Virus record (IMG/VR): IMGVR_UViG_3300022935_001985
Location: 1-22,448 of that record
Reading direction: 5' to 3' (one strand)
DNA: 22,448 nt
DNA from: a virus
In this document: one piece after another, positions 14,882-21,872 of the stretch
How positions within the stretch are numbered: position 1 is the first letter of the stretch
Layout: each line of letters starts with the position of its first letter
The notes under the pieces: model-generated
Seen by the model: the letters and a program-made list of their open reading frames with translations, nothing else
The model's database searches: none
Told to the model about the DNA's origin: nothing
Position numbers and translations under genes: made by a program

Positions 14882-15552
14882 TGAAAATATTTGTAGGTTA
14901 TGACACAAGAGAAGATATTGCATACCAAGTTTGCAAGCACAGTATTTTAAACAAGCAACCACTAGCAGATGTGCGCCCTTTAAAGCAGCAAGAGCTACGT
15001 GACGCAGGCTGGTATACACGTAGTTTAGATAAACTTGCAAGCACCGAATTTACATTTACACGTTTTCTTATTCCAGAACTTACAAACTTTACTGGCTGGG
15101 CGTTGTTTATGGATTGTGATATGATCCTTACAACAGATATTAAAGAGTTGTTTGACCAAGCAGACGACAAGTATGCTGTAATGTGTGTGAAACACGATTA
15201 TACACCAAAAGAAGGCACAAAGATGGATGGGCAAAAACAAACTATCTATCCACGTAAGAATTGGTCAAGTGTAATGCTGTTTAATTGTGCGCATCCTAGC
15301 AATGCTGCACTTACAATGGACCTAGTTAATAGTCCAGAAATTAACGGTGCATACTTGCACAGATTTAGTTGGTTAAAAGATGAAGAAATTGGAGAATTGG
15401 ATCACACTTGGAATTATCTTGTCGGTGTTTACGATGACATTGATACACCCAATCTAATCCATTATACAGAAGGCGGACCGTGGTTTGAAAACTACAGAGA
15501 CTGTGAGTTTAACGAACTTTGGAAACAAGAACTTTATGATATGTTTAAGTAA
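14881..15552 (+). CDS. Glycosyltransferase, GT-A fold (GT8-like)
   Basis: The 223-residue protein starts MKIFVGYDTREDIAYQVCKHS, a nucleotide-binding opening of GT-A enzymes that take several hexoses. The metal-binding DxD motif is FMDCDMI (D78, D80). WSSVMLFNC and LIHYTEGGPW near the end match the GT8-like layout of Asn/His-Gly contacts. Sampled stretches have higher GC (about 45% in 14941-15000) than the flanking sugar genes, suggesting a different origin. It is coupled to the gene before it (TAATG) and overlaps the next by 17 bases. Confidence 0.75.
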   Translation: MKIFVGYDTREDIAYQVCKHSILNKQPLADVRPLKQQELRDAGWYTRSLDKLASTEFTFTRFLIPELTNFTGWALFMDCDMILTTDIKELFDQADDKYAVMCVKHDYTPKEGTKMDGQKQTIYPRKNWSSVMLFNCAHPSNAALTMDLVNSPEINGAYLHRFSWLKDEEIGELDHTWNYLVGVYDDIDTPNLIHYTEGGPWFENYRDCEFNELWKQELYDMFK

Positions 15553-16309
15553 AAACAAAACTGACGATTATGTAAATAAATTTGCATTTGGGGCAGGATT
15601 ACAAGTCGAAGATTATGATTATGATTTTGGCGACAACACCATTCTTATAAGAAGCATGGGTAAACGTAAACTTATCGACTGGTGTTTAAAAAACAATCAT
15701 ACATTCTATTATATGGATAGTGGTTATATTGGCAACTATAAATCTGATGATAATCCTATGGGTTGGAAATATTATCATCGAATTGTAAAAAATGATGTGC
15801 AGCACGGAAAAATAATTAATAGGCCAGATGACAGATGGAAAAGGTTAAAGTATCCTATTATGCCTTTAAAAAAAGGACGCCATATTCTGCTTGTTACACC
15901 TTCCGAAAAGCCTTGTAAATTTTATGGTATAGATAGAGATACTTGGGTAGCAGATACTATAATAGAAATAAAAAAATATACAGATAGACCTATAGTTATA
16001 AGAGACAAACAACCTAGACCTAACAGATTAACAAAGACTATATTTGAAGATTTAGAAAATTGTCATGCAATGGTTACATATCAGAGCATAGCAGCAGTAG
16101 AAAGTGTACTGTACGGCGTCCCGTCATTTACACTAGCGCCGACGGCAGCAGATCCTGTATGTGATAAAGATCTAAGCCTGATCGAAAACCCTACATTACA
16201 AGACAAAGATAAAATATATAAATGGGCTTGCCATTTAGCATACGGGCAATTTCATGTAAACGAATTTAAAGACGGAACAGCATATAAAATGCTAATGAAG
16301 GAGACATAA
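15536..16309 (+). CDS. KpsS/GT-B-like surface-glycan protein, paralogue 1
   Basis: From ATG 15536 the protein has 257 residues; an in-frame TTG at 15485 would overlap the previous gene by 68 bases and is not used. The C-terminal half contains HILLVTPSE, W..DTIIEIKKYTDRPIVIR, CHAMVTYQSIAAVESVLYGVPSF and SLIENPT. This pattern recalls capsule-synthesis (KpsS/KpsC) and related GT-B transferases, where the TYxS..A.ES...GVP segment binds the donor. The same blocks recur in the proteins at 17229 and 19750. The N-terminus (MGKRKLIDWCLKNNHTFYYMDSGY) differs from the other two. No donor or acceptor can be assigned. Confidence 0.65.
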   Translation: MICLSKNKTDDYVNKFAFGAGLQVEDYDYDFGDNTILIRSMGKRKLIDWCLKNNHTFYYMDSGYIGNYKSDDNPMGWKYYHRIVKNDVQHGKIINRPDDRWKRLKYPIMPLKKGRHILLVTPSEKPCKFYGIDRDTWVADTIIEIKKYTDRPIVIRDKQPRPNRLTKTIFEDLENCHAMVTYQSIAAVESVLYGVPSFTLAPTAADPVCDKDLSLIENPTLQDKDKIYKWACHLAYGQFHVNEFKDGTAYKMLMKET

Positions 16310-17232
16310 TGGCAAGGCCGATAGTAGTATATAGAAAAGACGAAAATAATGTTGGTGATATAGCAAGTGATCCTTTACAATATTTTATACCCGGACAGTA
16401 TGATACAATAGATATACTTGATCTGCCAATAGCAAGATGGAATAGTGACCAGCCTATTGTTGTAGGAGGGGGAGGTTTGCTGGGCAATGATTTTATAGGA
16501 GATAATTTATATAAATTATTATCGCATAATGATTATAATCAATTAGCAAACCTAGTAAACAATGCTTGGACTGCTTCGGATCCAAATCACCAAGATTTGC
16601 AACAAAAGTTTATGGCAGACCTACATTCTCTGGTAAACTCGTACAAACAAAAACTAGCTACAAAAGTTACAGCACCGAGGTATATATGGGGTGCAGGACA
16701 TAATCAAGACACTACAAAGAGAGTAAAATTTATAGAATATCCGTCAATCCTTAGTATGTTTGATAAAGTTGCTGTGCGAGATTATAAACAACAATATGAT
16801 TATGTTCCTTGTGCAAGTTGTATGCATCCTGCATTTAGGAAAAAGTATGCAATAAAAAATGATATTATATGGTTTGAGCACAAAAAGCAACTTGTTAAAA
16901 GTACAGAATTTGCCACCATGTCGATTCCTAGATTTATAAACAGTGGAGCAAATATCGAACAAGTAGCAGAACTTTTAGGAAGTGCTAATACTATTATTAC
17001 AAACAGTTATCATGGTGCATATTGGGGGACGCTACTAAAGAAAAAAGTTATTGTAGTTGAAGCATGGAGTAGTAAATTTTATTATTTAAAACATAATCCT
17101 ATTTTTGCACCTAAAGGATACTTTCCTGTACACGAACTTGCAGAACAATGTGAGATATACCCTTCTGCTATAGATGAGTGTGTTGCACTTAACCAAAAAT
17201 ATTTTGATGAAATTAGAGACACGTTAAAATGA
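16309..17232 (+). CDS. Polysaccharide pyruvyl transferase family protein, second copy
   Basis: The 307-residue protein shows the PF04230 pattern: NNVGDIASDPL (13-23), IVVGGGGLLGNDF (50-62), YIWGAGHNQD, VAVRDY, an ASCMHPAF segment, and ITNSYHGAYWGTLLKKKVIVVE with H235-G236. It is longer than the first copy at 8898 and not closely similar outside these blocks. A good ribosome binding site (AAGGAG, 16298-16303) precedes the TAATG overlap with the upstream stop; its own stop overlaps the next start (ATGA). It sits between two members of the KpsS-like family. Confidence 0.78.
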   Translation: MARPIVVYRKDENNVGDIASDPLQYFIPGQYDTIDILDLPIARWNSDQPIVVGGGGLLGNDFIGDNLYKLLSHNDYNQLANLVNNAWTASDPNHQDLQQKFMADLHSLVNSYKQKLATKVTAPRYIWGAGHNQDTTKRVKFIEYPSILSMFDKVAVRDYKQQYDYVPCASCMHPAFRKKYAIKNDIIWFEHKKQLVKSTEFATMSIPRFINSGANIEQVAELLGSANTIITNSYHGAYWGTLLKKKVIVVEAWSSKFYYLKHNPIFAPKGYFPVHELAEQCEIYPSAIDECVALNQKYFDEIRDTLK

Positions 17233-18146
17233 AGTATAAAGTAACAGCATACATGAATGGAGTTCCTAATCCTAAAAAAAATCAAAACAAAATTAATATT
17301 TTGCGAAACTTTATAAATGGGGTTAACAAAAAAGGAGACGTTGGATCGTTGCATTTTTCAAACAATCTTGTTCCAGCAGATGTAGCAATGATACAAGGGT
17401 TTGTACATGCCGGCAGCGAAAGAGTTCCTCATTTAATGCTTAGGAAAAAAGCCATAGATTATCAAAAACAAAATCAAAGAAAATCGTTAATTGTTGACAG
17501 TAACTTGTTTAATTACAAAGTGGGCAAAGATCATTCGTTACAGTACTTGAGATATAGTTTTGATGGAGTTTTTCCTACTACTGGAAATTATTTTGACAGA
17601 ATAGTTGATCCTGAAAGATGGAGGAAAATATCTCAAGATTTAGGAGTCAGACCTAAAGAATGGCGCACCAAAGGAAACCATATTTTAATTGCAACTCAAC
17701 GCAACGGTGGCTGGAGCATGCAGGGTACTGATGTTGTGCAATGGTTAGATCAAACAATAGATATTATAAAACAACACACAGACAGACCTATTTTGGTAAG
17801 GGGGCATCCGGGTGATAAACGTGCAAAAGAATATCTTGCGAACAAAGGGTATAACCTAAGCGTTTCTAATAGCATTGTTGATGATTTTAAAAATGCATGG
17901 GCAACTGTTACATACAATAGTAGTCCTGGGGTAGCAAGTGCTATAGAAGGTATTCCTGTTTTTGTTTTAGATCCTAATCCTGCAATTAGCCAGGCTTTTC
18001 CTGTAGCAAACACAGATATATCAAAAATAGAAAATCCGGAAATATTCAAAAGGCAAGATTGGCTAGAAAGACTTGCGATGAGTCATTGGAAATTTTCCGA
18101 AACATCTTCGGGAGAGGCTTGGGAACACATAAGGAAATTCGTATGA
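17229..18146 (+). CDS. KpsS/GT-B-like surface-glycan protein, paralogue 2
   Basis: The 305-residue protein shares with its relatives HILIATQRN, W.DQTIDIIKQHTDRPILVRGHPGD, WATVTYNSSPGVASAIEGIPVFVLDP, SKIENPE and a final W...GEAWEHIR. The N-terminal half (SLHFSNNLVPADVAMIQGFVH, SLIVDSNLFNYK) looks like a separate lobe, as in GT-B enzymes. Donor, acceptor and catalytic residues cannot be named. The start and stop both overlap their neighbours (ATGA each). Confidence 0.65.
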   Translation: MKYKVTAYMNGVPNPKKNQNKINILRNFINGVNKKGDVGSLHFSNNLVPADVAMIQGFVHAGSERVPHLMLRKKAIDYQKQNQRKSLIVDSNLFNYKVGKDHSLQYLRYSFDGVFPTTGNYFDRIVDPERWRKISQDLGVRPKEWRTKGNHILIATQRNGGWSMQGTDVVQWLDQTIDIIKQHTDRPILVRGHPGDKRAKEYLANKGYNLSVSNSIVDDFKNAWATVTYNSSPGVASAIEGIPVFVLDPNPAISQAFPVANTDISKIENPEIFKRQDWLERLAMSHWKFSETSSGEAWEHIRKFV

Positions 18147-18871
18147 AAATAAAATGGTCAGGTTTAGCAGATGCTGTTTATTGGGAAGGCATAGCAAAAT
18201 ATTGTGTGCCCAGCTGGGAAAAATTACCAGGTAAAAAATACATAGTGCATGATAGTAATCTAATAAACTATAATTTTTTAAATATTGTTAATTGGGCAGA
18301 AGTAGGCAACTACGAAAGCGGTTTTTGGAAAATACAAAGAGAACGTAAAAAGACAAATAACTTTTGGCGTAAAATGCAAAGCCAAGTTTGGGCAGTAAGG
18401 AATTTAACAAATTGTGATTTTGTTGCGTTATTAGATACTGATATAGAAGTTTTAGATTTTGATCAAATTGCTTGGGAAAATCAAATGGATCAATTTGTTG
18501 AAAGTGGACATGTATGGGCTACAGGAAGATCTCAAAGTAGATTGCATGACAGCGGAATGATAGTTTTAAACATGAAACATCCACAACTTCATCAGCTAAT
18601 AGACGAGTATGAAAATATATGGAATTCTGGAGAGATATTTAATTTACGAAAAAGTTATGACGGAATAGCAGTTGAAAGTTTGTTTGACAAGTGGCCTTCT
18701 TATAAAATTATGAATATAGATTGGGGATCAGGGTTTCATACGTACGATGTAGGATTTGTACATTATGGTAGTAAAATTCCTAAACAACGTAGAATTGCAT
18801 GGCCTGGAGATGGCAAAAGTCTAGTCGAAGATTTTACTAAAAATCTAACAGTAAAACATTATAAAAATTAA
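18143..18871 (+). CDS. Glycosyltransferase, GT-A fold (putative)
   Basis: From ATG 18143 (ATGA overlap, AAGGA upstream) the protein has 242 residues; an upstream in-frame TTG at 18059 is inside the previous gene and is rejected. FVALLDTDIEVLDF (93-106) carries the DxD motif at D98 and D100, and SGMIVLNMKHPQL (about 141-153) matches the acceptor-side block of nucleotide-diphospho-sugar transferases. The ending FHTYDVGFVHYGSK resembles the His-Gly segment that contacts the donor phosphates. It is the last plus-strand gene before the reversed gene, and their stop codons overlap. Confidence 0.65.
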   Translation: MKIKWSGLADAVYWEGIAKYCVPSWEKLPGKKYIVHDSNLINYNFLNIVNWAEVGNYESGFWKIQRERKKTNNFWRKMQSQVWAVRNLTNCDFVALLDTDIEVLDFDQIAWENQMDQFVESGHVWATGRSQSRLHDSGMIVLNMKHPQLHQLIDEYENIWNSGEIFNLRKSYDGIAVESLFDKWPSYKIMNIDWGSGFHTYDVGFVHYGSKIPKQRRIAWPGDGKSLVEDFTKNLTVKHYKN

Positions 18872-19716
18872 CTAGTCCAATATGATTCCGAACGGTTAAC
18901 CATTATATCAGATCTTTTAGATTTGCCTGCCACTTTACGGTTACCCTTCATATGGTCTATCCATTTACCTAGTTTAGTATTGATCAACGGATGTCCGCCA
19001 CCGCCTGTCTTGGCTTCACGCAAGTACATTTCTGCACTATAATCTAATACGTTAGGTGTTTTAAGTTTCATCTTGTTTACTATATGGCCGAATATAAAAC
19101 TGTCATGCCATTCGACTAATTTAAACATTCCGTTATCTGCATCTTCGTACATGCGTTCAAATTCTTGTAAAAATCGCTTGCAAACTTCGTCTTTTAGATT
19201 CATACCATAAAAGCCGCATTCTGGCCAAGTTTGTGATCCTTTACCACGTCCTACATATGTAATCCAGCTTGTTTCTGGTAATAGTTCTTTAAACTGATCA
19301 TAACTCCAGTCGCTGTGTACATAAGTATCAGCATCCATCCATACACACCAATCTTTAGACCTTTCACAAGCATCGAACACTGCATATACCTTGTTTGCAA
19401 ATCTTACAGCATCCCATTTAAACTCTTTGTTCCAATCTTTACGTCCTTGACGTGCAGGATGATTTGCTATATTGCCGTTTGCATGTGGAACATTTTTCCA
19501 ACGTTCTTTAAATGCATTAAGTTTTGGTAATACTTCTTTAGCATTTAAAACTTTGATATTTTCACACAAAGGATCAACAACTGGAGAACAATCTTCTGCA
19601 TACACTAATAGTTTGATACGCTTGTCTACACGCTTTGCAAAGCTGTCTAAAAATCTCTGCCCATATAAATCTAAACCAGGTTTATGGAAAGTTGTTACCA
19701 CAGTTATGTCTGTCAT
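18868..19716 (-). CDS. Glycosyltransferase, GT-A fold, on the reverse strand
   Basis: This is the only minus-strand gene seen. The 282-residue protein starts ITVVTTFHKPGLDLYG and has a DxD motif in WCVWMDADTYVHSDW (D128, D130). SWITYVGRGKGSQTWPECGFYGMNL and VEWHDSFIFGHI are further GT-like segments. An AAAGGA ribosome binding site lies just upstream on the minus strand. Its stop overlaps that of the gene at 18143 within TTAA, and no terminator hairpin is visible between these convergent genes. Sampled GC (about 50% in 18961-19020) is above its neighbours. Either it was inserted in reverse or it is expressed separately from the late operon. Confidence 0.75.
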   Translation of the reverse strand: MTDITVVTTFHKPGLDLYGQRFLDSFAKRVDKRIKLLVYAEDCSPVVDPLCENIKVLNAKEVLPKLNAFKERWKNVPHANGNIANHPARQGRKDWNKEFKWDAVRFANKVYAVFDACERSKDWCVWMDADTYVHSDWSYDQFKELLPETSWITYVGRGKGSQTWPECGFYGMNLKDEVCKRFLQEFERMYEDADNGMFKLVEWHDSFIFGHIVNKMKLKTPNVLDYSAEMYLREAKTGGGGHPLINTKLGKWIDHMKGNRKVAGKSKRSDIMVNRSESYWTS

Positions 19717-19749
19717 TTTTAATCCTTTGTAAATATAGTAAGGTATTTA
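19717..19749. promoter_or_regulatory. 33-bp divergent intergenic region
   Basis: The gap holds start signals for both strands. Plus strand: TAAATA (19730-19735), like the late motif, then TAAGG before the ATG pair at 19750/19753. Minus strand: TACTATATTTAC, a possible -10 region, then AAAGGA before ATG 19716. There is no room for full separate promoters, so they must overlap or one gene is read from farther off. Confidence 0.4.
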
Positions 19750-20601
19750 ATGATGAAATTTAGTTTATGGACACAATATGGCGCACTCAATAGTACTCCT
19801 GTTTTTGATGCTTTTAGATATGGCGCTCGTTCTCTTGGCTTTGATACTGTGGATAATGGCGATGCCGATGTTGATGTTATATGGAGTGTACTATTTCACG
19901 GTAGAATGGCTCCGAACAAAGCTATATGGGAGAAAAATTTAAAAAGTTCAAAACCAACTATAGTGCTAGAAGTTGGCGGTATTAAACGAGGAACAACATG
20001 GAAGGTAGGGTTAAATGGAATTAATAGAACTGCTTACTTTGGTGATAGCGGCAATGATCGCACTCGCGCTGATAGCTTGGGATTGGTTTGTAAACCTTGG
20101 CGGACAACCGGCGATTTTATTTTAATATGTGGACAGCATGACAAAAGTCTACAGTGGCAAAACATGCCACGCATGAGCCAATGGATTATGGATACTATTG
20201 AAGAAGTACAGAAACATACTAATAGACCTATTGTTTTTAGACCACATCCCCGTTGTAGGCTTGATGCTATAGAACACCAATACCGTAATGTGCGGAGACA
20301 AGATCCTATAAAAATTATAGGTAGTTATGATGATTTTGATATGGCATTTAATAATGTATGGACTACTATAAGCTACTCTAGTAACCCGGGTATACACAGC
20401 ATACTAAACGGTGTTCCAGCGTTTGTAGGGCCCGCATCGTTAGCGTATGACGCCGCTAATGACATAGATTTCTTACATGATATAGAAAATCCATATATGC
20501 CAGATAGACAACAATGGTTAAATGACTATGCCTGGACAGAATTTACAGTTGAAGAAATTTCTTCAGGTTTGCCACTTAAACGCTTGACTTCTATGCTATA
20601 A
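19750..20601 (+). CDS. KpsS/GT-B-like surface-glycan protein, paralogue 3
   Basis: The start is either of two adjacent ATGs (19750 or 19753), giving 283 or 282 residues; the second has the better spacing to TAAGG. Shared family blocks are KPWRTTGDFILICGQHD, W.MDTIEEVQKHTNRPIVFRPHPR, WTTISYSSNPGIHSILNGVPAFVGP and HDIENP. The block KPWRT...ILI...Q also occurs in paralogue 2 (KEWRTKGNHILIATQ), so these two are closest. The N-terminal lobe (VDVIWSVLFHGRMAPNK, TIVLEVGGIKRG) is again different. It lies apart from its relatives, beyond the reversed gene, and ends just before a new promoter. Confidence 0.65.
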   Translation: MMKFSLWTQYGALNSTPVFDAFRYGARSLGFDTVDNGDADVDVIWSVLFHGRMAPNKAIWEKNLKSSKPTIVLEVGGIKRGTTWKVGLNGINRTAYFGDSGNDRTRADSLGLVCKPWRTTGDFILICGQHDKSLQWQNMPRMSQWIMDTIEEVQKHTNRPIVFRPHPRCRLDAIEHQYRNVRRQDPIKIIGSYDDFDMAFNNVWTTISYSSNPGIHSILNGVPAFVGPASLAYDAANDIDFLHDIENPYMPDRQQWLNDYAWTEFTVEEISSGLPLKRLTSML

Positions 20602-20612
20602 TTTGTTATAGT
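20584..20612 (+). promoter_or_regulatory. Sigma70-like promoter before the unknown gene and uvsW
   Basis: TTGACT (20584-20589), a 17-base spacer and TATAGT (20607-20612) repeat the layout of the gp32 promoter, with TATAGTATAT common to both. The -35 box lies in the end of the upstream gene. Start is predicted at or beside the ATG at 20619, with no Shine-Dalgarno, so a leaderless mRNA is likely. CTATAA-TTTG-TTATAG (20596-20611) is a 6-bp dyad over the -10 region. Confidence 0.6.
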
Positions 20613-20618
20613 ATATGT

Positions 20619-21872
20619 ATGTTAACACTAGAAGATTACATAGAAATTTTAGCTAATTTTAGAACAGAAGAGTTTTCTGGAGATTTTGTTGTATCCAAAT
20701 CTGATTATAACCTAATACATAGCCTAGCAAGACAAAGTATAAATGGTATAGGATTTACAGATAGACAAATGGATCTAGTTAAAAAGAAAGTTTTAGAGTA
20801 TAAAGATTTGTTTGTCACTAATAATATACAAGTGTCTGACAACTTAGATCGATTACGTAACCCTATTAGAGAGATAGACAGATCTAGATGGATTAAAATA
20901 GTAGACAGTTTACCTAATATAGTTTATGAAGCATCGAGCGGACCTTTTATCGCTGTAAGATTTGTTTTTAATAAAAAATTAATTACTGCACTTGAAGGAT
21001 TGAGGTCAGAAGGTATAGAAAGTCATTATGACAAAGAAAATAAAATACATTACTACTCTTATAGTGAAAGAAATTTATTTACAATAGTTAATATATTAAA
21101 AGATAAAAATTTTGATATGGACGACAAAGTCCAACAAATTTATGAGGTTTGCGAAAATATGAATAATAATAAATCATCATATATTCCTGGAGTATATAAT
21201 TTAAAATTAAGAAATTTAAATAAAAATGCAATCGATTACATAATTTCTGATATAGGATCTCCTTCTATAGACAACTTAGCACTGTTAAGGGATAGAAAAC
21301 AATTATACGGCCTAGAACATTTCGACGATACTGATTTAGAAAAATCATATCAATCTTTGTCTATATTATCAAAAAAAATTATTACCAGAACAAAAAAAGA
21401 AATACTTGTCAACAAAACAAATTATACACTTGATAATCTTATAGAATCAATGTTAGAACTGTATAGATTACCTATACTTTTTATATTAGATAGTACAAAC
21501 GATTTTGATAATTTAGTAGAATCTTATAATAGCTTAAAAAATATTTTACCTAGAAACAGTTTTTCTGTTCTATACAGAAAAGAAAACAAAAACAAAGACG
21601 AAGAAGCGTTCAACGCATATATTAAAGAAAATTCTCTTAATGCTAGTCTTGACACAAATCCAAAAATAGTGTATACTAGCATAGATAAATTTCCAAAAAC
21701 ATTATTAAAAACTCACTGGAAACCACGTGTAGTAATTGTGTTAGGAGATAGAATGGCAATGCAAAGATCTAAGTATCAGTATTATATAAATGATAATGAC
21801 TTGGTGGTACACTACCGTAAAGATGATAAATCTACATATGCATTCGAATTGCAAAGGATAGAAAAAATTTAA
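20619..21872 (+). CDS. AT-rich gene of unknown function coupled to uvsW
   Basis: I do not recognise this 417-residue protein. It is Lys/Asn/Ile-rich with likely helices throughout and no clear Walker, zinc or membrane motif. Segments that may define a family are GIGFTDRQMDLVKKKVLEYKDLF (about 47-69, broken here as GIGFTDRQM and VKKKVLEYKDLF), GPFIAVRFVFNKKLI, IPGVYNLKLRNLN and, near the end, PRVVIVLGDRMAMQRSKYQY. The alternating beta/alpha pattern after residue 290 (LPILFILDST, FSVLYRKE, PKIVYTSI, RVVIVLGD) could be a nucleotide-binding-like fold that lost its P-loop. The stop overlaps the uvsW start (TAATG) and it has its own early-type promoter, which points to DNA metabolism. GC is very low (18-20% in sampled lines). 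Confidence 0.75.
   Translation: MLTLEDYIEILANFRTEEFSGDFVVSKSDYNLIHSLARQSINGIGFTDRQMDLVKKKVLEYKDLFVTNNIQVSDNLDRLRNPIREIDRSRWIKIVDSLPNIVYEASSGPFIAVRFVFNKKLITALEGLRSEGIESHYDKENKIHYYSYSERNLFTIVNILKDKNFDMDDKVQQIYEVCENMNNNKSSYIPGVYNLKLRNLNKNAIDYIISDIGSPSIDNLALLRDRKQLYGLEHFDDTDLEKSYQSLSILSKKIITRTKKEILVNKTNYTLDNLIESMLELYRLPILFILDSTNDFDNLVESYNSLKNILPRNSFSVLYRKENKNKDEEAFNAYIKENSLNASLDTNPKIVYTSIDKFPKTLLKTHWKPRVVIVLGDRMAMQRSKYQYYINDNDLVVHYRKDDKSTYAFELQRIEKI

Noticed and set aside
15485-15535. TTG start for the gene at 15536
   Set aside because: It would overlap the previous gene by 68 bases; ATG 15536 fits the tight packing seen elsewhere.
18059-18142. TTG start for the gene at 18143
   Set aside because: It lies well inside the preceding gene, while ATG 18143 shows the ATGA overlap and AAGGA upstream.
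8898-20601. Sugar genes as a DNA-hypermodification system
   Set aside because: No base-modifying enzyme (hydroxymethylase, known DNA glycosyltransferase) is seen; a surface glycan fits the gene types better.
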